A stretch of DNA of 64,000 nt from an uncultured Chthonomonadales bacterium. Its GTDB lineage: Bacteria; Armatimonadota; Chthonomonadetes; Chthonomonadales; CAJBBX01. Position 1 is the first letter of the stretch. Every line of letters starts with the position of its first letter. The stretch is from the NCBI GenBank assembly GCA_938005745.1, contig CALLMM010000026.1:62001-126000 (forward strand). Reading direction: 5' to 3'. The notes under the pieces were generated by a model. That model was not told where the DNA came from, did no database searches, and saw only the letters and a list, made by a program, of their open reading frames with translations. A program made the translations under genes and the position numbers. This document shows positions 1 to 8,853 of the stretch, one piece after another.

Positions 1-802
1 GGGCGAGAGCCTGCAGGAGTGGGAGCGTTCAGAGCGGCGCCGGCGGCTGCGGGAGCGTCTGCAGCAGGCGGACGGCGTGGACCCGGATGAGGTGATCCTC
101 TCGCCGGAGCGCGCCCGCGAACGCGGCCTCACCAGCACCGTCTGTTTCCCGCGCGGAAATCTGGCTCCGGAAGGCTCCGTGATCAAGCAGACCGCGATAG
201 ATCCGAGCGTGGTGGACGCGGACGGAGTCTACCGCAAGGTCGGTCCGGCGAAGGTCTTCACGACCGAGCGCGCCGCCATCGCCGCCATCAAGGGGACGGG
301 CGAAAAGCGGGTGGAGCCGGGAGACGTGCTGATCCTGATCTGCCGCGGACCGATGGGTTCGGGGATGGAGGAGACCTACCAGATCACCTCCGCGCTGAAG
401 TATCTGCCCTGGGGGAAGACCGTCGCCGTGCTCACCGATGCGCGCTTCTCCGGCGTCTCCACCGGAGCCTGTATCGGACATATCGGACCGGAGGCGCTGG
501 CCGGCGGTCCGATCGGAAAGGTGCGGGACGGCGACCGGATCGAGATCATCATAGACCGTCCGAACCTGACCGGCAGCGTCCATCTGGTCGGGGAGGGCGA
601 GACGATGTTTGGCGCGGAGGAGGGAGCGCGCATACTGGCGGCGCGTCCCCCGCGCCCTGACCTTGCGCCCGATCCCGATCTGCCCCAAGATACGCGCCTG
701 TGGGCGGCTCTGCAGGCGGCGGGCGGCGGGGTCTGGGGCGGCTGCGTCTACGATCCGGAGGCGATTGCCGCGCGGCTGCTGGCGTCCGGCGATTGTGATT
801 GA
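1..802 (+). CDS. YjhG/YagF-type dehydratase (IlvD/Edd superfamily), 5' partial
   Basis: The reading frame is open from base 2, so the N-terminal part lies outside the window and the first visible ATG (77) is internal. The blocks [30 protein letters not shown] and [17 protein letters not shown] are characteristic of the C-terminal half of IlvD/Edd dehydratases. The GMEETYQ and [15 protein letters not shown] wording matches the YjhG/YagF branch, whose E. coli members dehydrate D-xylonate to 2-dehydro-3-deoxy-pentonate, better than dihydroxy-acid dehydratase. The Fe-S cluster cysteines of this superfamily lie mostly in the missing N-terminal half. A role in pentonate catabolism is an inference that fits the sugar genes elsewhere in the window. 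The C-terminus ([21 protein letters not shown] region) looks complete. Confidence 0.85.
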   Translation, partial: GESLQEWERSERRRRLRERLQQADGVDPDEVILSPERARERGLTSTVCFPRGNLAPEGSVIKQTAIDPSVVDADGVYRKVGPAKVFTTERAAIAAIKGTGEKRVEPGDVLILICRGPMGSGMEETYQITSALKYLPWGKTVAVLTDARFSGVSTGACIGHIGPEALAGGPIGKVRDGDRIEIIIDRPNLTGSVHLVGEGETMFGAEEGARILAARPPRPDLAPDPDLPQDTRLWAALQAAGGGVWGGCVYDPEAIAARLLASGDCD

Positions 803-904
803 GTTCACACACCCCCGCTGAAACCTGTTTCGCCTCCCTCACGTACTTCAGGTAGAGGCATACGTCTGATCCATCGCGCTTGCCGGGCAAGGAGGGACGA
901 AAAC

Positions 905-1093
905 GTGGGCAAATGGGGCATCTGGCAGTGGCTGATCGCCATTATTCTGACGCTGATCGCCATTCAGATCGTTTTCTGGATCGTCGGTCAGTTTATCCAT
1001 CTGTTGAAGATCGCGCTGGTTGTCGCCGTCATCATCGGCATCATCTGGCTGGTCATGACCGTGATGAATCGGGGCAAGCGAAGCAGCTACTGA
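905..1093 (+). CDS. small two-helix membrane protein, unknown function
   Basis: This is a 62-residue protein starting at GTG 905, chosen because AAGGAGGG (about 889-896) sits at good spacing. It consists almost entirely of two hydrophobic helices (about residues 6-28 and 33-53) followed by a short basic tail ending RGKRSSY, which suggests a cytoplasmic C-terminus. It stands alone, about 100 bases after the dehydratase, and is followed by an intrinsic terminator. I do not recognise the family. Similar tiny membrane proteins are often envelope or stress proteins, but nothing here shows that. The ribosome-binding site and clean hydropathy pattern support it being a real gene. Confidence 0.65.
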   Translation: MGKWGIWQWLIAIILTLIAIQIVFWIVGQFIHLLKIALVVAVIIGIIWLVMTVMNRGKRSSY

Positions 1094-1171
1094 TACGATA
1101 ACGCTGCGTCTGGATCGGCTGCACGCCGAAAAGGCGCTTAACACAGGTCTGGATCGGGGCTGGCAGACGCC

Positions 1172-1200
1172 GGGGCAGGCAGTTTCGCCTGCCCCGTTTT
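1172..1200 (+). terminator. intrinsic terminator after the small membrane gene
   Basis: GGGGCAGGC (1172-1180) pairs perfectly with GCCTGCCCC (1187-1195) across a 6-base loop and is followed by GTTTT. The 9-bp GC-rich stem with a T-run separates the 905-1093 gene from argB. Confidence 0.85.
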
Positions 1201-1280
1201 GCCAGTACAGGAGTGCAGGCGCGGGACGGCGAATAGAGAGGACGATGAGTTTCGCCGATCATGCAAGGAGCCTCCTAACG

Positions 1281-2162
1281 ATGAGCGATCTGTCCTTCCC
1301 TCTTGCCACGCCCGATCAGCGCGCCGCCGTCCTCATCGAAGCGCTGCCCTATCTGCGCCGGTTCTTTGGCAAGACGCTGGTCATCAAATACGGCGGCAAC
1401 GCCATGATTGACGATCAGTTGAAAGAGCAGGTGATGCAGGATATCGCGCTGCTGCACTACGTCGGCATTCGCCCGGTGGTGGTACACGGCGGCGGTCCGG
1501 AGATCAGCGCGCTGATGCGGCAGATGGGGCATGAGCCGACCTTTGTCGGCGGACTGCGGGTTACCGATGCCGCCACCATGGAGATTGTCGAGATGGCGTT
1601 GACCGGCAAGACCAACAAGAACATCGTTGCGCGGCTCAATCAGCAGGGCGCGACGGCGGTCGGGCTGAGCGGCAAGGACGCCAATCTGCTGGTGGCGCGG
1701 AAACTGGAGTCGCCGAAGGGCGATCTGGGGTTTGTCGGCGAGATCATGCAGGTGAACGCGGATATCTTGACTCTGCTGGTCGGGCAGGGCTATATTCCGG
1801 TCATCTCCTCCGTGGCGATCGGCGAGGACGGAGAGTCGTACAATGTCAACGCTGATCATGCCGCCGGAGCGATTGCGGCGGCGGTCGGGGCGGAGAAGCT
1901 GGTGATGCTGACCGATGTGGAGGGACTATACGCCGACTATCCCGACCGCAGCACCCTGATCTCCGAGATGGATACGGCGCGAGCGCGAGAGATGCTGCAG
2001 ACCGGCAGGGCGGAGAAGGGGATGATCCCGAAACTGGAGGCGTGCATCACCGCGCTGGAGGGAGGCGTCTCCCGCGCGCACCTGATAGACGGACGCCATC
2101 CGCACGCCCTCCTCATCGAGATCTTCACCGATACCGGCGTCGGGACGATGGTTCGTCCCTGA
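1281..2162 (+). CDS. argB: acetylglutamate kinase
   Basis: This is N-acetyl-L-glutamate kinase, which phosphorylates N-acetylglutamate with ATP in the second step of arginine (ornithine) synthesis in the cytoplasm. The N-terminal helix is followed by GKTLVIKYGGNAM (the phosphate-binding Lys of the amino-acid-kinase fold), then VHGGGPEIS, and later EKLVMLTDVEGLY and KGMIPKLEAC, all hallmarks of ArgB. From ATG 1281 the protein has 293 residues, the usual length. An upstream in-frame ATG at 1245 would add 12 residues. I prefer 1281 because the family normally begins just before the first helix and AAGGAG lies about 10 bases upstream. No other arginine genes are adjacent, so the pathway appears dispersed. 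Confidence 0.96.
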   Translation: MSDLSFPLATPDQRAAVLIEALPYLRRFFGKTLVIKYGGNAMIDDQLKEQVMQDIALLHYVGIRPVVVHGGGPEISALMRQMGHEPTFVGGLRVTDAATMEIVEMALTGKTNKNIVARLNQQGATAVGLSGKDANLLVARKLESPKGDLGFVGEIMQVNADILTLLVGQGYIPVISSVAIGEDGESYNVNADHAAGAIAAAVGAEKLVMLTDVEGLYADYPDRSTLISEMDTARAREMLQTGRAEKGMIPKLEACITALEGGVSRAHLIDGRHPHALLIEIFTDTGVGTMVRP

Positions 2163-2167
2163 TGCGC

Positions 2168-2199
2168 GCAAGCCCCTCCTCCTGTGAAGAGGGGCTTGC
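2168..2199. terminator. bidirectional hairpin between convergent argB and ThuA gene
   Basis: GCAAGCCCCTC (2168-2178) pairs with GAGGGGCTTGC (2189-2199), an 11-bp perfect stem just after the argB stop and before the end of the opposing gene. There is no long T-run, but the placement between convergent genes fits a shared terminator. Confidence 0.7.
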
Positions 2200-2249
2200 C
2201 TGTTACTGTCTGTCCTGGCGCACAGCGACGGGATCTCGGAGCAGATCGG

Positions 2250-3080
2250 TCAGGGACGGGCAGGCTGCCTGTTCCCCGGCGTCGCGTCGCCTTTCGCCAA
2301 TCCGAGCGCCCAGCGGATCCCTCCCAGAAGATGCTGGCGATACGGCTCGCTCTCCCAGACATCCTCGCGGTGACCGAGCGCGGTATAGAAGACCTTCCCC
2401 TTGCCGTACATCTTGCACCAGGAGAGCAGATGATCTCCCGGCTGTCCGGCGGAGGGAGACTTATCGTTGGGATACTTATCCAGCGAGAGAAGCACGCGCA
2501 CGCGGTCGCGGGATGAGTGGTTCAGGATGTATATCTCATCGAAGACCTTATAGCTGGAGCCGAAGTGCTGGGTCGCTGGATGCTTCGGATCGTCCACGAT
2601 GGCGTCCACCTCGCACTGCGCGCCGTGCGTGCGGAACTCGCCCCCGATCATCTCCACGAAGCTTCTGTCGCCTCCCAGATCGGAGGTCTTGTAGGTGTCG
2701 GTGGCGGCATGCGCTCCCATGAAGGCTTTGCCCGATTCGATCCACTTCAAAAACGCCTTGAGATCGGGAATGCCCAGATTGCCGGTAGTGTTGTTGAAGA
2801 AGACGCCGTCGAAGCCGTTGGCGTTAAGGTACTCCGGCGTCAGCATGGCTTTGACATCCTCCGCCGTGCGGCAGAACTCCACCGTGAACTGCCCGCTCTT
2901 CTCCGCGATCTCCGTCAGGGTCTTTTCGCCGGTCGGGATGGAACTGTGCCGGAAACCGGCGGTATGGCTTACCACCAGGATCTTCTTCTTCTTAGGCTGC
3001 AGCGAGGCGCTGTTGAACGAGATGGCTCCGACGGTCAACAGCGCGCAGAGCAGCGCAAACGCAATCCATCGCAATTTCAT
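2250..3080 (-). CDS. secreted ThuA-domain protein
   Basis: This 276-residue protein has an N-terminal signal peptide (hydrophobic about residues 5-20) followed by a ThuA-like domain. The start KKILVVSHTAGFRHSSIP, the central GVFFNNTTGNL, AFMGAHAATDT and the late GKVFYTALGHREDVW are typical of the trehalose-utilisation ThuA family, a class-I glutamine-amidotransferase-like fold. Start ATG 3080 is preferred over 3098 because GGAGGAG lies 9 bases before it and the signal peptide begins there. ThuA proteins are linked to sugar metabolism (3-keto sugar steps in rhizobia), but the exact substrate is unknown. The gene stands alone, convergent with argB. Confidence 0.88.
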   Translation of the reverse strand: MKLRWIAFALLCALLTVGAISFNSASLQPKKKKILVVSHTAGFRHSSIPTGEKTLTEIAEKSGQFTVEFCRTAEDVKAMLTPEYLNANGFDGVFFNNTTGNLGIPDLKAFLKWIESGKAFMGAHAATDTYKTSDLGGDRSFVEMIGGEFRTHGAQCEVDAIVDDPKHPATQHFGSSYKVFDEIYILNHSSRDRVRVLLSLDKYPNDKSPSAGQPGDHLLSWCKMYGKGKVFYTALGHREDVWESEPYRQHLLGGIRWALGLAKGDATPGNRQPARP

Positions 3081-3149
3081 GATTGTTTGCTCCTCCACAA
3101 TAGATGATGACTTACAGTATACGCAATCGGTTCGCCGGTTCCTTCCTTT

Positions 3150-4667
3150 TCAGGTCTTCTCCGATAAAACCGCCAGTCTCTCTTCCGCTTTCTGCGTGTG
3201 GTAGGTCTGCAGTCCGGTATCTATCGCCGCCTGAAACGCCGCGCGCGCCGCCTCGTTCTCACCCCGTCGTGCGCGGCACAGACCGATATAGTAGTGTGCG
3301 CGGGGAAGGTCCGCCGGATCCGGAGGAAGCTGCAGAAACCGCTCCCACAGCTGCAGGCAGAGGGCGTCCTCTCCCAGTTCCCAGGTGGCGCGTCCCAGCA
3401 TAGAGCAGCAGCCGGCTTGCGTCGCCCGGCTGTCGGCGAAGCGTTCTGCCTGCTCCTGAGCCTCTTCCAGTCTCTGTCGCGCCTCCTCCCGGCGACCCAG
3501 ACACGCCAGTATCCAGGCTTCGGTGGAGAGGCAGGCAAGTCCGAGCTTCTCCTCCTTCCCCAGCGTCTTTTCCGCCTCGCGCAGGCGCTCCAGTGCCCGC
3601 TCCGGATAACCGGCTTCCGCCTCCAGCCAGGCGCGTCCAAGCTGGATGACCGCCTGCGAGCGGCGTTCATCGGAGGGGGTCGGGAGGGGATGCGCTCTGG
3701 CAGCCTGATCCAGCATCCGCCGCGCATCCTCGAACTTGCCCCAGTAGAGCATACACTCGAACTCCGCCAGGCGCGCCGCGCGGCGCGCCTGAAGGCTCAT
3801 CTCCGCCGCCCTCTGGCAGGTCTGCACTGCCTTTACCAGCATTCCGCGCCGCCGCTGAATCCCGCCCAGCGTGGCAAGATAGGTCGCCGCTCTTTCTACA
3901 TTACGCAGACGCAGAGCAAGGGCGATAGACTGCTCATAGTGGTGCTCCGCCTCCTCCAGATCGCCCCGGTCGCTGCACGCCAGCGCCGCCACGCTGTGGG
4001 CGACCATGCCGGTCGGCAGATCGTCGGCATGCTCCAGCGTCTCCTTCGCGCGCTCCAGCGCCGCCTCGGGATGTCCGCTCTCCCAGAGCGCCAGCGCCAG
4101 ACGCAGCAGCAGCGGACCCCGCTCCAGCGCAGCGACGGGTCGTTTCGCGGGCGATCTGCGCTCCGCGTTCAGGTGCGTCAGCGCCTGCTCGTAGGCTTCG
4201 ACCGCCTCGGAGTAGCGGCGTTCCGCGACCAGCGACTGCCCCAGCGAGACATAGAAGCCGATGTCGCGTGGGCTTTCCTGCAGCCGTTTTGCCGCGATCT
4301 GCCGCTCCCGTTCCGCCTCTTCCGATCTGCCCGCCGCCTCCAGGCAGTCGGCGTGACGACGCCGAACGCTGGATTCCTGCGCGGGGCGCAGCCGGCGTGT
4401 CAGACACATTCGGCACATCTCTATCGCCTGCTCCGGCTGTTGATTCTCCAGATAGAACCAGGCGAGGCGGAAGCGGGGATCGGTTCGGAGCCGATCGCCG
4501 AACAGGGAGGGAGAGCGCAGAACGCGCTCCAGAATACGGATCGCGGCGCGCAGATTTCCGCGGCTGCGCGCCGCCTGCGCCATGCTGGGCAGCACGACGA
4601 AGACCCACAGTTCGCGCAGCAGCATGAAGGCAGCCAGTGTTGCGCCCAGCGCAGCCCAGACCCACAT
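3150..4667 (-). CDS. membrane-anchored TPR protein
   Basis: This 505-residue protein has one N-terminal hydrophobic helix (about residues 3-30) followed by a long run of helical tetratricopeptide-like repeats rich in Ala, Glu, Arg and Leu. Examples are AIRILERVLRS, QPEQAIEMCRMCL, AVEAYEQALTHL, AEHHYEQSIALAL and ALERLREAEKTL. TPR proteins are scaffolds for protein-protein contacts, so this one probably displays its repeats on one face of the membrane. It starts 12 bases after the coiled-coil membrane gene 4680-5492, with AAGGA at good spacing, so the two are almost certainly co-transcribed and may form a complex. No enzymatic domain is visible. A long open antisense frame overlaps it but is a GC-rich shadow. 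Confidence 0.75.
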   Translation of the reverse strand: MWVWAALGATLAAFMLLRELWVFVVLPSMAQAARSRGNLRAAIRILERVLRSPSLFGDRLRTDPRFRLAWFYLENQQPEQAIEMCRMCLTRRLRPAQESSVRRRHADCLEAAGRSEEAERERQIAAKRLQESPRDIGFYVSLGQSLVAERRYSEAVEAYEQALTHLNAERRSPAKRPVAALERGPLLLRLALALWESGHPEAALERAKETLEHADDLPTGMVAHSVAALACSDRGDLEEAEHHYEQSIALALRLRNVERAATYLATLGGIQRRRGMLVKAVQTCQRAAEMSLQARRAARLAEFECMLYWGKFEDARRMLDQAARAHPLPTPSDERRSQAVIQLGRAWLEAEAGYPERALERLREAEKTLGKEEKLGLACLSTEAWILACLGRREEARQRLEEAQEQAERFADSRATQAGCCSMLGRATWELGEDALCLQLWERFLQLPPDPADLPRAHYYIGLCRARRGENEAARAAFQAAIDTGLQTYHTQKAEERLAVLSEKT

Positions 4668-4679
4668 GCGCAGAATCCT

Positions 4680-5492
4680 TCAGGAGGCGGAGATACGCAG
4701 AACCTCCTCGACCGCGTTCTGCGTGGCGGAGAGGCTCTCGTTCAACTGCTGCAGAGTGGTGGTTGCCTCCGTGAAAGCGGCGTTCTCCAGAGAGCCGCCT
4801 GACGCGACCATCAGCATCAGTTGTGAGCGCAGATGCAGCAGGCTCTGACGGCACTCTTCGCGGGCGGTCTCCAGCCGCGCGCGCCAGAGCGTCAGATTAC
4901 GCAGCGCCTCGCGCTGCCCCTCGATCGCCTGAACCTGCCGCTGCAGAGATGCCAGCACGATCATATCGCTCTCGCGGTTGATGCGCTCCACCAGATTGAT
5001 CTGCCGGTGATTGAGTTCCGCCTCGGTGGTGACGGGGAAGGAGCGTGCGAGCATCTCGCTCTTTTCGTTCAGGTCGCTCCAGTAGCTCATGACGCGCTCT
5101 AACTCGCGGGTGATCTCCCGCGTCTGTCTGCGGTTTCGGCGGGGGAGCTTGCGCAGGATGCGCCGAATATCGCCTTCGATGACCAGCATGGAGCACTCCG
5201 GGTCCACACTGGTGAGCCACTGCCGCCAGTTCGCCCATGCCATGTTCCGCACACGTATCTCGGACACCGACCCCAGCGCCAGCAGGATCGGCAGGAAGAT
5301 CGTCCAGACGAAGAACAGCCCCACCCAGAAGGTCTCGCGCAGTTCGTTGTCGAGTTCGGCAATGGTCGGCTGCTTTTTCTTGAACTCGTTGAACGTATCC
5401 GCGCCGCAGGCTTTCGCCGCCTGCAAGATGATGCGGCGCTGGGTCTCCTCATCCAGTGTGCGAAGCGAATGTACCGGCGGTCTCACCTGCAA
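4680..5492 (-). CDS. membrane protein with coiled-coil domain, unknown function
   Basis: This 270-residue protein starts at TTG 5492, with AGGAG five bases upstream. It has a cytoplasmic-looking N-terminus, a hydrophobic segment around residues 55-78 (FWVGLFFVWTIFLPILLALG), and then a long charged helical region (about 110-265) full of Leu/Glu/Arg heptads that should form coiled coils. It ends in a Thr/Ser/Asn-rich helix. The family is not recognised. Its tight coupling to the downstream TPR gene suggests a two-protein membrane assembly. Sensor-like or cytoskeletal roles are possible, but no HAMP, kinase or methyl-accepting signature is visible. Confidence 0.65.
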   Translation of the reverse strand: MQVRPPVHSLRTLDEETQRRIILQAAKACGADTFNEFKKKQPTIAELDNELRETFWVGLFFVWTIFLPILLALGSVSEIRVRNMAWANWRQWLTSVDPECSMLVIEGDIRRILRKLPRRNRRQTREITRELERVMSYWSDLNEKSEMLARSFPVTTEAELNHRQINLVERINRESDMIVLASLQRQVQAIEGQREALRNLTLWRARLETAREECRQSLLHLRSQLMLMVASGGSLENAAFTEATTTLQQLNESLSATQNAVEEVLRISAS

Positions 5493-5740
5493 CCTGTCTC
5501 CTGGTAGTTTTTACGAACGGCGTTCGGGAGTCGTTTCTGAGGTGCAGGTCGGCTGCACTGCTCAAGATAGTAGTTCACGCTCATGCGGTGAGATACCTGC
5601 GAATCTCTGCGTGACGTAACTGAGCGCTGTACAGGGGATTCCGAGGGCGGCGTGTCGAAAGGCTCTGCATACAGACGAGAAATCGGACAATTTACATTTT
5701 GATGAACATCTCGGATAGAGGGTTTACGCGGGAGGCATGG

Positions 5741-7483
5741 ATGAGCGTTCTGCAGAGCGATGTGCTGATCGTCGGCGCGAGTCTGGGAGGCGCGGCGGCG
5801 GCGATCCGCGCGGCGGAGATGGGGGCGTCGGTACGGCTGATAGAGCCGACGGAGTGGATCGGCGGACAGTTGAGCGCGCAGGGCGTCTGCACGCCCGATG
5901 AGAACCGCTGGATCGAGACGGCGGGCGCAACCGCCTCCTACCGCGCCTTCCGGCAGCGCGTGCGCGAACACTACCGCTCCCGTTACCGTCTTTCGGAGGT
6001 CGGAAGCGCGCAGGAGCACTTCAATCCGGGAAGCTGCTGGGTCAGCCGTCTGGCGATGGAGCCGCTGGTCGCCGCCGCGCTGCTGCGGGAGCAGCTACAG
6101 AGCCTGCCTGGGGTCACGCTGCACCGGAACACCCGCGTGCTCGCTGCGGAGGTCGAGGGCGACGCGGTGACCGCGCTGCGGGCGGTCGGACCCGGCGGAG
6201 AGGAGATCGTCTTTCGCGGCGCGTATCTGCTGGACGCCACCGATACGGGCGATCTTCTGCCGCTTGCGGGCGTCGAGCATGTGATCGGGGCGGAGAGCCG
6301 GGCGGAGACAGGAGAGCCGGATGCGCCGGAGACCGCCCATCCTGAATGGGTTCAGCCCTTTACCTTTCCCTTCGCGCTGGAGATGCGCCCGGCAGGCGAA
6401 GACCACACCATCGCGCCGCCGCCCGACTACGAGGAGTTGAAGGCGCTGCAGAACTACCACATTCTGGACGGAGCGATGCGGGGCATGTTCGGCGAACTGG
6501 GATGGTGGACCTACCGCCGCATCATTGCCGCCGAGAACTTTGACGACCCCGCCTTTCCGTGCGATATCGCCATGATCAACACCGGCTCCAACGACTTCAT
6601 GGGGGGCGTGGTGCCGGGCGAGTCGCCGCAAGCCGATGCACGGACGCTGGCGCGCGCGCGCCGCGCCTCTCTCGGCTACGTCTACTGGCTGCAGACCGAG
6701 TGCCCCCGCGCCGACGATCCTACCCGCCGGGGCTACCCCGAGTTCCGGCTGCGCGCCGATCTGTTCGGCACGCCCGACGGGATCGCGCCCGCGCCCTATA
6801 TCCGCGAATCGCGGCGCATCCGCTCCCTGCGCACCGTGCTGCAGCAGGAGATCGTCGCGCAGGACAGCGCGGGGAACGCGCATCAGACCGGGGCGCGCGC
6901 CGCCCTCTTTCCCGACTCCTGCGGAATCGGGCACTACTGGCTCGACATCCATCAGGGGGGAACGCCGGAGCCGGGACGCTTCATGGAGACGCGCCCGTTT
7001 CAGATCCCGCTGGGCGCGCTCATTCCCGTGCGTGTCGTCAATCTGCTGGCAGCCTGCAAGAATCTCGGGGTCACCCATCTGACCAACGGCGCGTACCGGC
7101 TGCATCCCATCGAGTGGAACGTCGGCGAGGCGGCGGGCGCGCTGGCAGCGTACTGCGCCGCGCGCGGGACAACACCGCATGCTCTCTACCGCGACCCGGC
7201 GGCGCTGCGCGCCTTTCAGCGCGTCCTGCTGGAGCAGGGGGTTCCGCTCTACTGGTGGGCGGACCTGCCGGCGGAGCGTCCGGAGTTTATGGCGGCGCAG
7301 ACCCTGGCGATGGCGGGTGTCTGGGAGGGGGGCGACGACCTCTGCTTCCGTCCCGACGATCCGCTGACCCCGCAGGAGGCGGCGGAGATTGCGGCGCGGG
7401 CAGGCGTCGCGCCGGAGAGGCTGCTGGAGGCGGGATCCCGGGGCGAAGCTGCGCGCTGGCTGTTCTCGCAGCGAGGGGACTGA
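5741..7483 (+). CDS. FAD-dependent oxidoreductase (FAD_oxidored type)
   Basis: This 580-residue flavoprotein starts at ATG 5741, chosen because GGGAGG lies just upstream. In-frame starts at 5699 and 5702 lack this. The N-terminal VLIVGASLGGAAAAIRAAEMG is a dinucleotide-binding fold, followed by RLIEPTEWIGGQ, the typical FAD-ribose and GGQ pattern of the FAD-dependent oxidoreductases common in carbohydrate clusters. The C-terminal GVTHLTNGAYRLHPIEWNVGEAAG is the conserved FAD-closing segment of this family. No Tat signal is seen. The substrate is unknown. The next gene downstream, a sugar-type regulator, is separated by a strong promoter, so it is not necessarily an operon partner. Confidence 0.82.
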   Translation: MSVLQSDVLIVGASLGGAAAAIRAAEMGASVRLIEPTEWIGGQLSAQGVCTPDENRWIETAGATASYRAFRQRVREHYRSRYRLSEVGSAQEHFNPGSCWVSRLAMEPLVAAALLREQLQSLPGVTLHRNTRVLAAEVEGDAVTALRAVGPGGEEIVFRGAYLLDATDTGDLLPLAGVEHVIGAESRAETGEPDAPETAHPEWVQPFTFPFALEMRPAGEDHTIAPPPDYEELKALQNYHILDGAMRGMFGELGWWTYRRIIAAENFDDPAFPCDIAMINTGSNDFMGGVVPGESPQADARTLARARRASLGYVYWLQTECPRADDPTRRGYPEFRLRADLFGTPDGIAPAPYIRESRRIRSLRTVLQQEIVAQDSAGNAHQTGARAALFPDSCGIGHYWLDIHQGGTPEPGRFMETRPFQIPLGALIPVRVVNLLAACKNLGVTHLTNGAYRLHPIEWNVGEAAGALAAYCAARGTTPHALYRDPAALRAFQRVLLEQGVPLYWWADLPAERPEFMAAQTLAMAGVWEGGDDLCFRPDDPLTPQEAAEIAARAGVAPERLLEAGSRGEAARWLFSQRGD

Positions 7484-7488
7484 AATTA

Positions 7489-7508
7489 TCCGACATAAAT
7501 ATGTCGGA
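7489..7508. promoter_or_regulatory. palindrome upstream of regulator promoter
   Basis: TCCGACAT (7489-7496) and ATGTCGGA (7501-7508) form a perfect 8-bp inverted repeat around AAAT. It lies between the stop of the FAD oxidoreductase and 17 bases before the -35 of the regulator gene. It could be an operator or the stem of a terminator for the preceding gene. An AT-rich stretch follows it. Confidence 0.45.
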
Positions 7509-7524
7509 CAAATTAAAAATTAGA

Positions 7525-7553
7525 TTGACATTTTGCCGGGGGGCTGTTACAAT
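7525..7553 (+). promoter_or_regulatory. near-consensus sigma-70 promoter of the GntR/LacI-type regulator
   Basis: TTGACA (7525-7530) and TACAAT (7548-7553) are separated by exactly 17 bases. That is a perfect -35 and a 5/6 -10, about 107 bases before the GTG start of the regulator. Confidence 0.85.
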
Positions 7554-7566
7554 GACCGTAACAGCC
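7542..7566. promoter_or_regulatory. operator-like inverted repeat over the -10 element
   Basis: GGCTGTTAC (7542-7550) and GTAACAGCC (7558-7566) are perfect 9-bp arms with a 7-base centre. The left arm contains the first half of the -10, so a protein bound here would block RNA polymerase. Placement before a GntR/LacI-type gene suggests autoregulation. A partial copy lies at 49148. Confidence 0.6.
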
Positions 7567-7659
7567 TCTTGAAACCCCGCACCGCGCATTCAGTCGTTAC
7601 GCTACGAGATTCCAAGGACTGTTGAACAGATATCTTCTCCCACCGCCGGGAGGTGCCCT

Positions 7660-8817
7660 GTGGGAACAGTTCCTGCCTATATAAAGATCGCCGAGCAGAT
7701 CAAACGGGAGTGGTTTTCCGATTCCGACTCACGGCTCGGCAACAGGCTCCCCACACAGGAGGAGCTGGCGCAGCGATTCAACGTCAGCCGCTCGACCATT
7801 GTGCGCTCCCTCTCCAAACTGGTCGCTGAGGGCTACATCCATTCGCAGCAGGGGAGCGGGGTCTATGTGGCGCAGAAGACGCCGCGCGGGGACGAAGCCA
7901 GACGCATCAGCCTGATCGTACCGTACCTTCGGGCGCCGGTGATCGTTGCCGCCTGCCGCGGCGTGGAGCGTCGGGCGAGGCAGCTGGGCTATCAGGTGCT
8001 GCTGGCAAGCTCGGAGAACGATCTGGCGCGGGAAGAGGAGCTGGTGACGCAGCATCTTCAGGCGGGTGTGCAGGGGATCGTGCTCTATCCGGTAACCCGG
8101 CGCCTGAGCGATCTGGCGAGCGACTACCTGATGCGCTGGAATCAGTCGGCTCCGGTCGTTACCATGGACATCGCCTGCGACGCTTGGCCCTGCTCGATGG
8201 TGCTCTTTGACAACTTCCGGCTCGGTTATGACGTAACGCGGCAGCTGATCCGGCACGGGCATCGCAATATCGTCTTCATGCACACTGCGGCAGATTTCCT
8301 GCACACCTCCATCCACGACCGACAGCGCGGCTGGGAGGCGGCGATGGACGAGGCGGGGCTGCAGATACCCGAAAGCTATCGGGGATGGCCCGTCGCAATC
8401 CGTGACTTCTCGCAGCCGCGAGAGGACGCCGACTATCAGAAGATCGCCGAAGACCTGCTGCGGCTGCGCCCCCGTCCGGACGCGGTGATTGCCTGGATGG
8501 ACGACGTGGCGGCGCATATCACCCAGTCGCTCTGCTATCTGGGCATGCGGGTGCCGGAGGATATCCGTCTGGTCGGGTTCGACTGCGAACCGCTGATTAC
8601 GCGGCTGTTTCAGCCGCTCTTTCCGACCTCCCGCCCCGACTTTGTACGTCTCGGCGAGCTTGCCGTAGAGGTTTTACATCAGACGATCGTGGCAGGGGAC
8701 GCCGCGCGCCCGCGCACCTACTACTATCCAGTGCCCGTACTCTGGCGCGAGCCGCGCACGGCTTCGGCGCAGGCGACTGCCGTCGTCCATACGGAAGAGA
8801 TACCCGTTGATGCATAG
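7660..8817 (+). CDS. GntR-type wHTH regulator with LacI-like sugar-binding domain
   Basis: This 385-residue repressor-type protein starts at GTG 7660 behind CGGGAGGTG. Residues 1-70 form a GntR winged helix (LPTQEELAQRFNVSRSTIVRSLSKLVAEGYI and then QGSGVYVAQ). Residues 83-370 resemble a LacI/periplasmic-binding fold (QVLLASSENDLAREEELV, GIVLYPVT, VTRQLIRHGHRNIVFMH, DVRLVGFD-like DIRLVGFDCEP). This domain order is that of AraR-like sugar repressors. It probably senses a sugar and represses sugar-use genes, including itself through the palindrome over its promoter. Its targets and ligand are not shown by the sequence. Confidence 0.88.
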   Translation: MGTVPAYIKIAEQIKREWFSDSDSRLGNRLPTQEELAQRFNVSRSTIVRSLSKLVAEGYIHSQQGSGVYVAQKTPRGDEARRISLIVPYLRAPVIVAACRGVERRARQLGYQVLLASSENDLAREEELVTQHLQAGVQGIVLYPVTRRLSDLASDYLMRWNQSAPVVTMDIACDAWPCSMVLFDNFRLGYDVTRQLIRHGHRNIVFMHTAADFLHTSIHDRQRGWEAAMDEAGLQIPESYRGWPVAIRDFSQPREDADYQKIAEDLLRLRPRPDAVIAWMDDVAAHITQSLCYLGMRVPEDIRLVGFDCEPLITRLFQPLFPTSRPDFVRLGELAVEVLHQTIVAGDAARPRTYYYPVPVLWREPRTASAQATAVVHTEEIPVDA

Positions 8818-8853
8818 TAGCTCTCACACCCCTTTTTGAAAGGAGGAATCATC

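Noticed and set aside
3198-4802. 534-codon open frame antisense to the TPR gene
   Set aside because: It is a GC-rich shadow: Arg/Gln/Leu-rich with no motif. The opposite strand has clear TPR repeats and its own ribosome-binding site.
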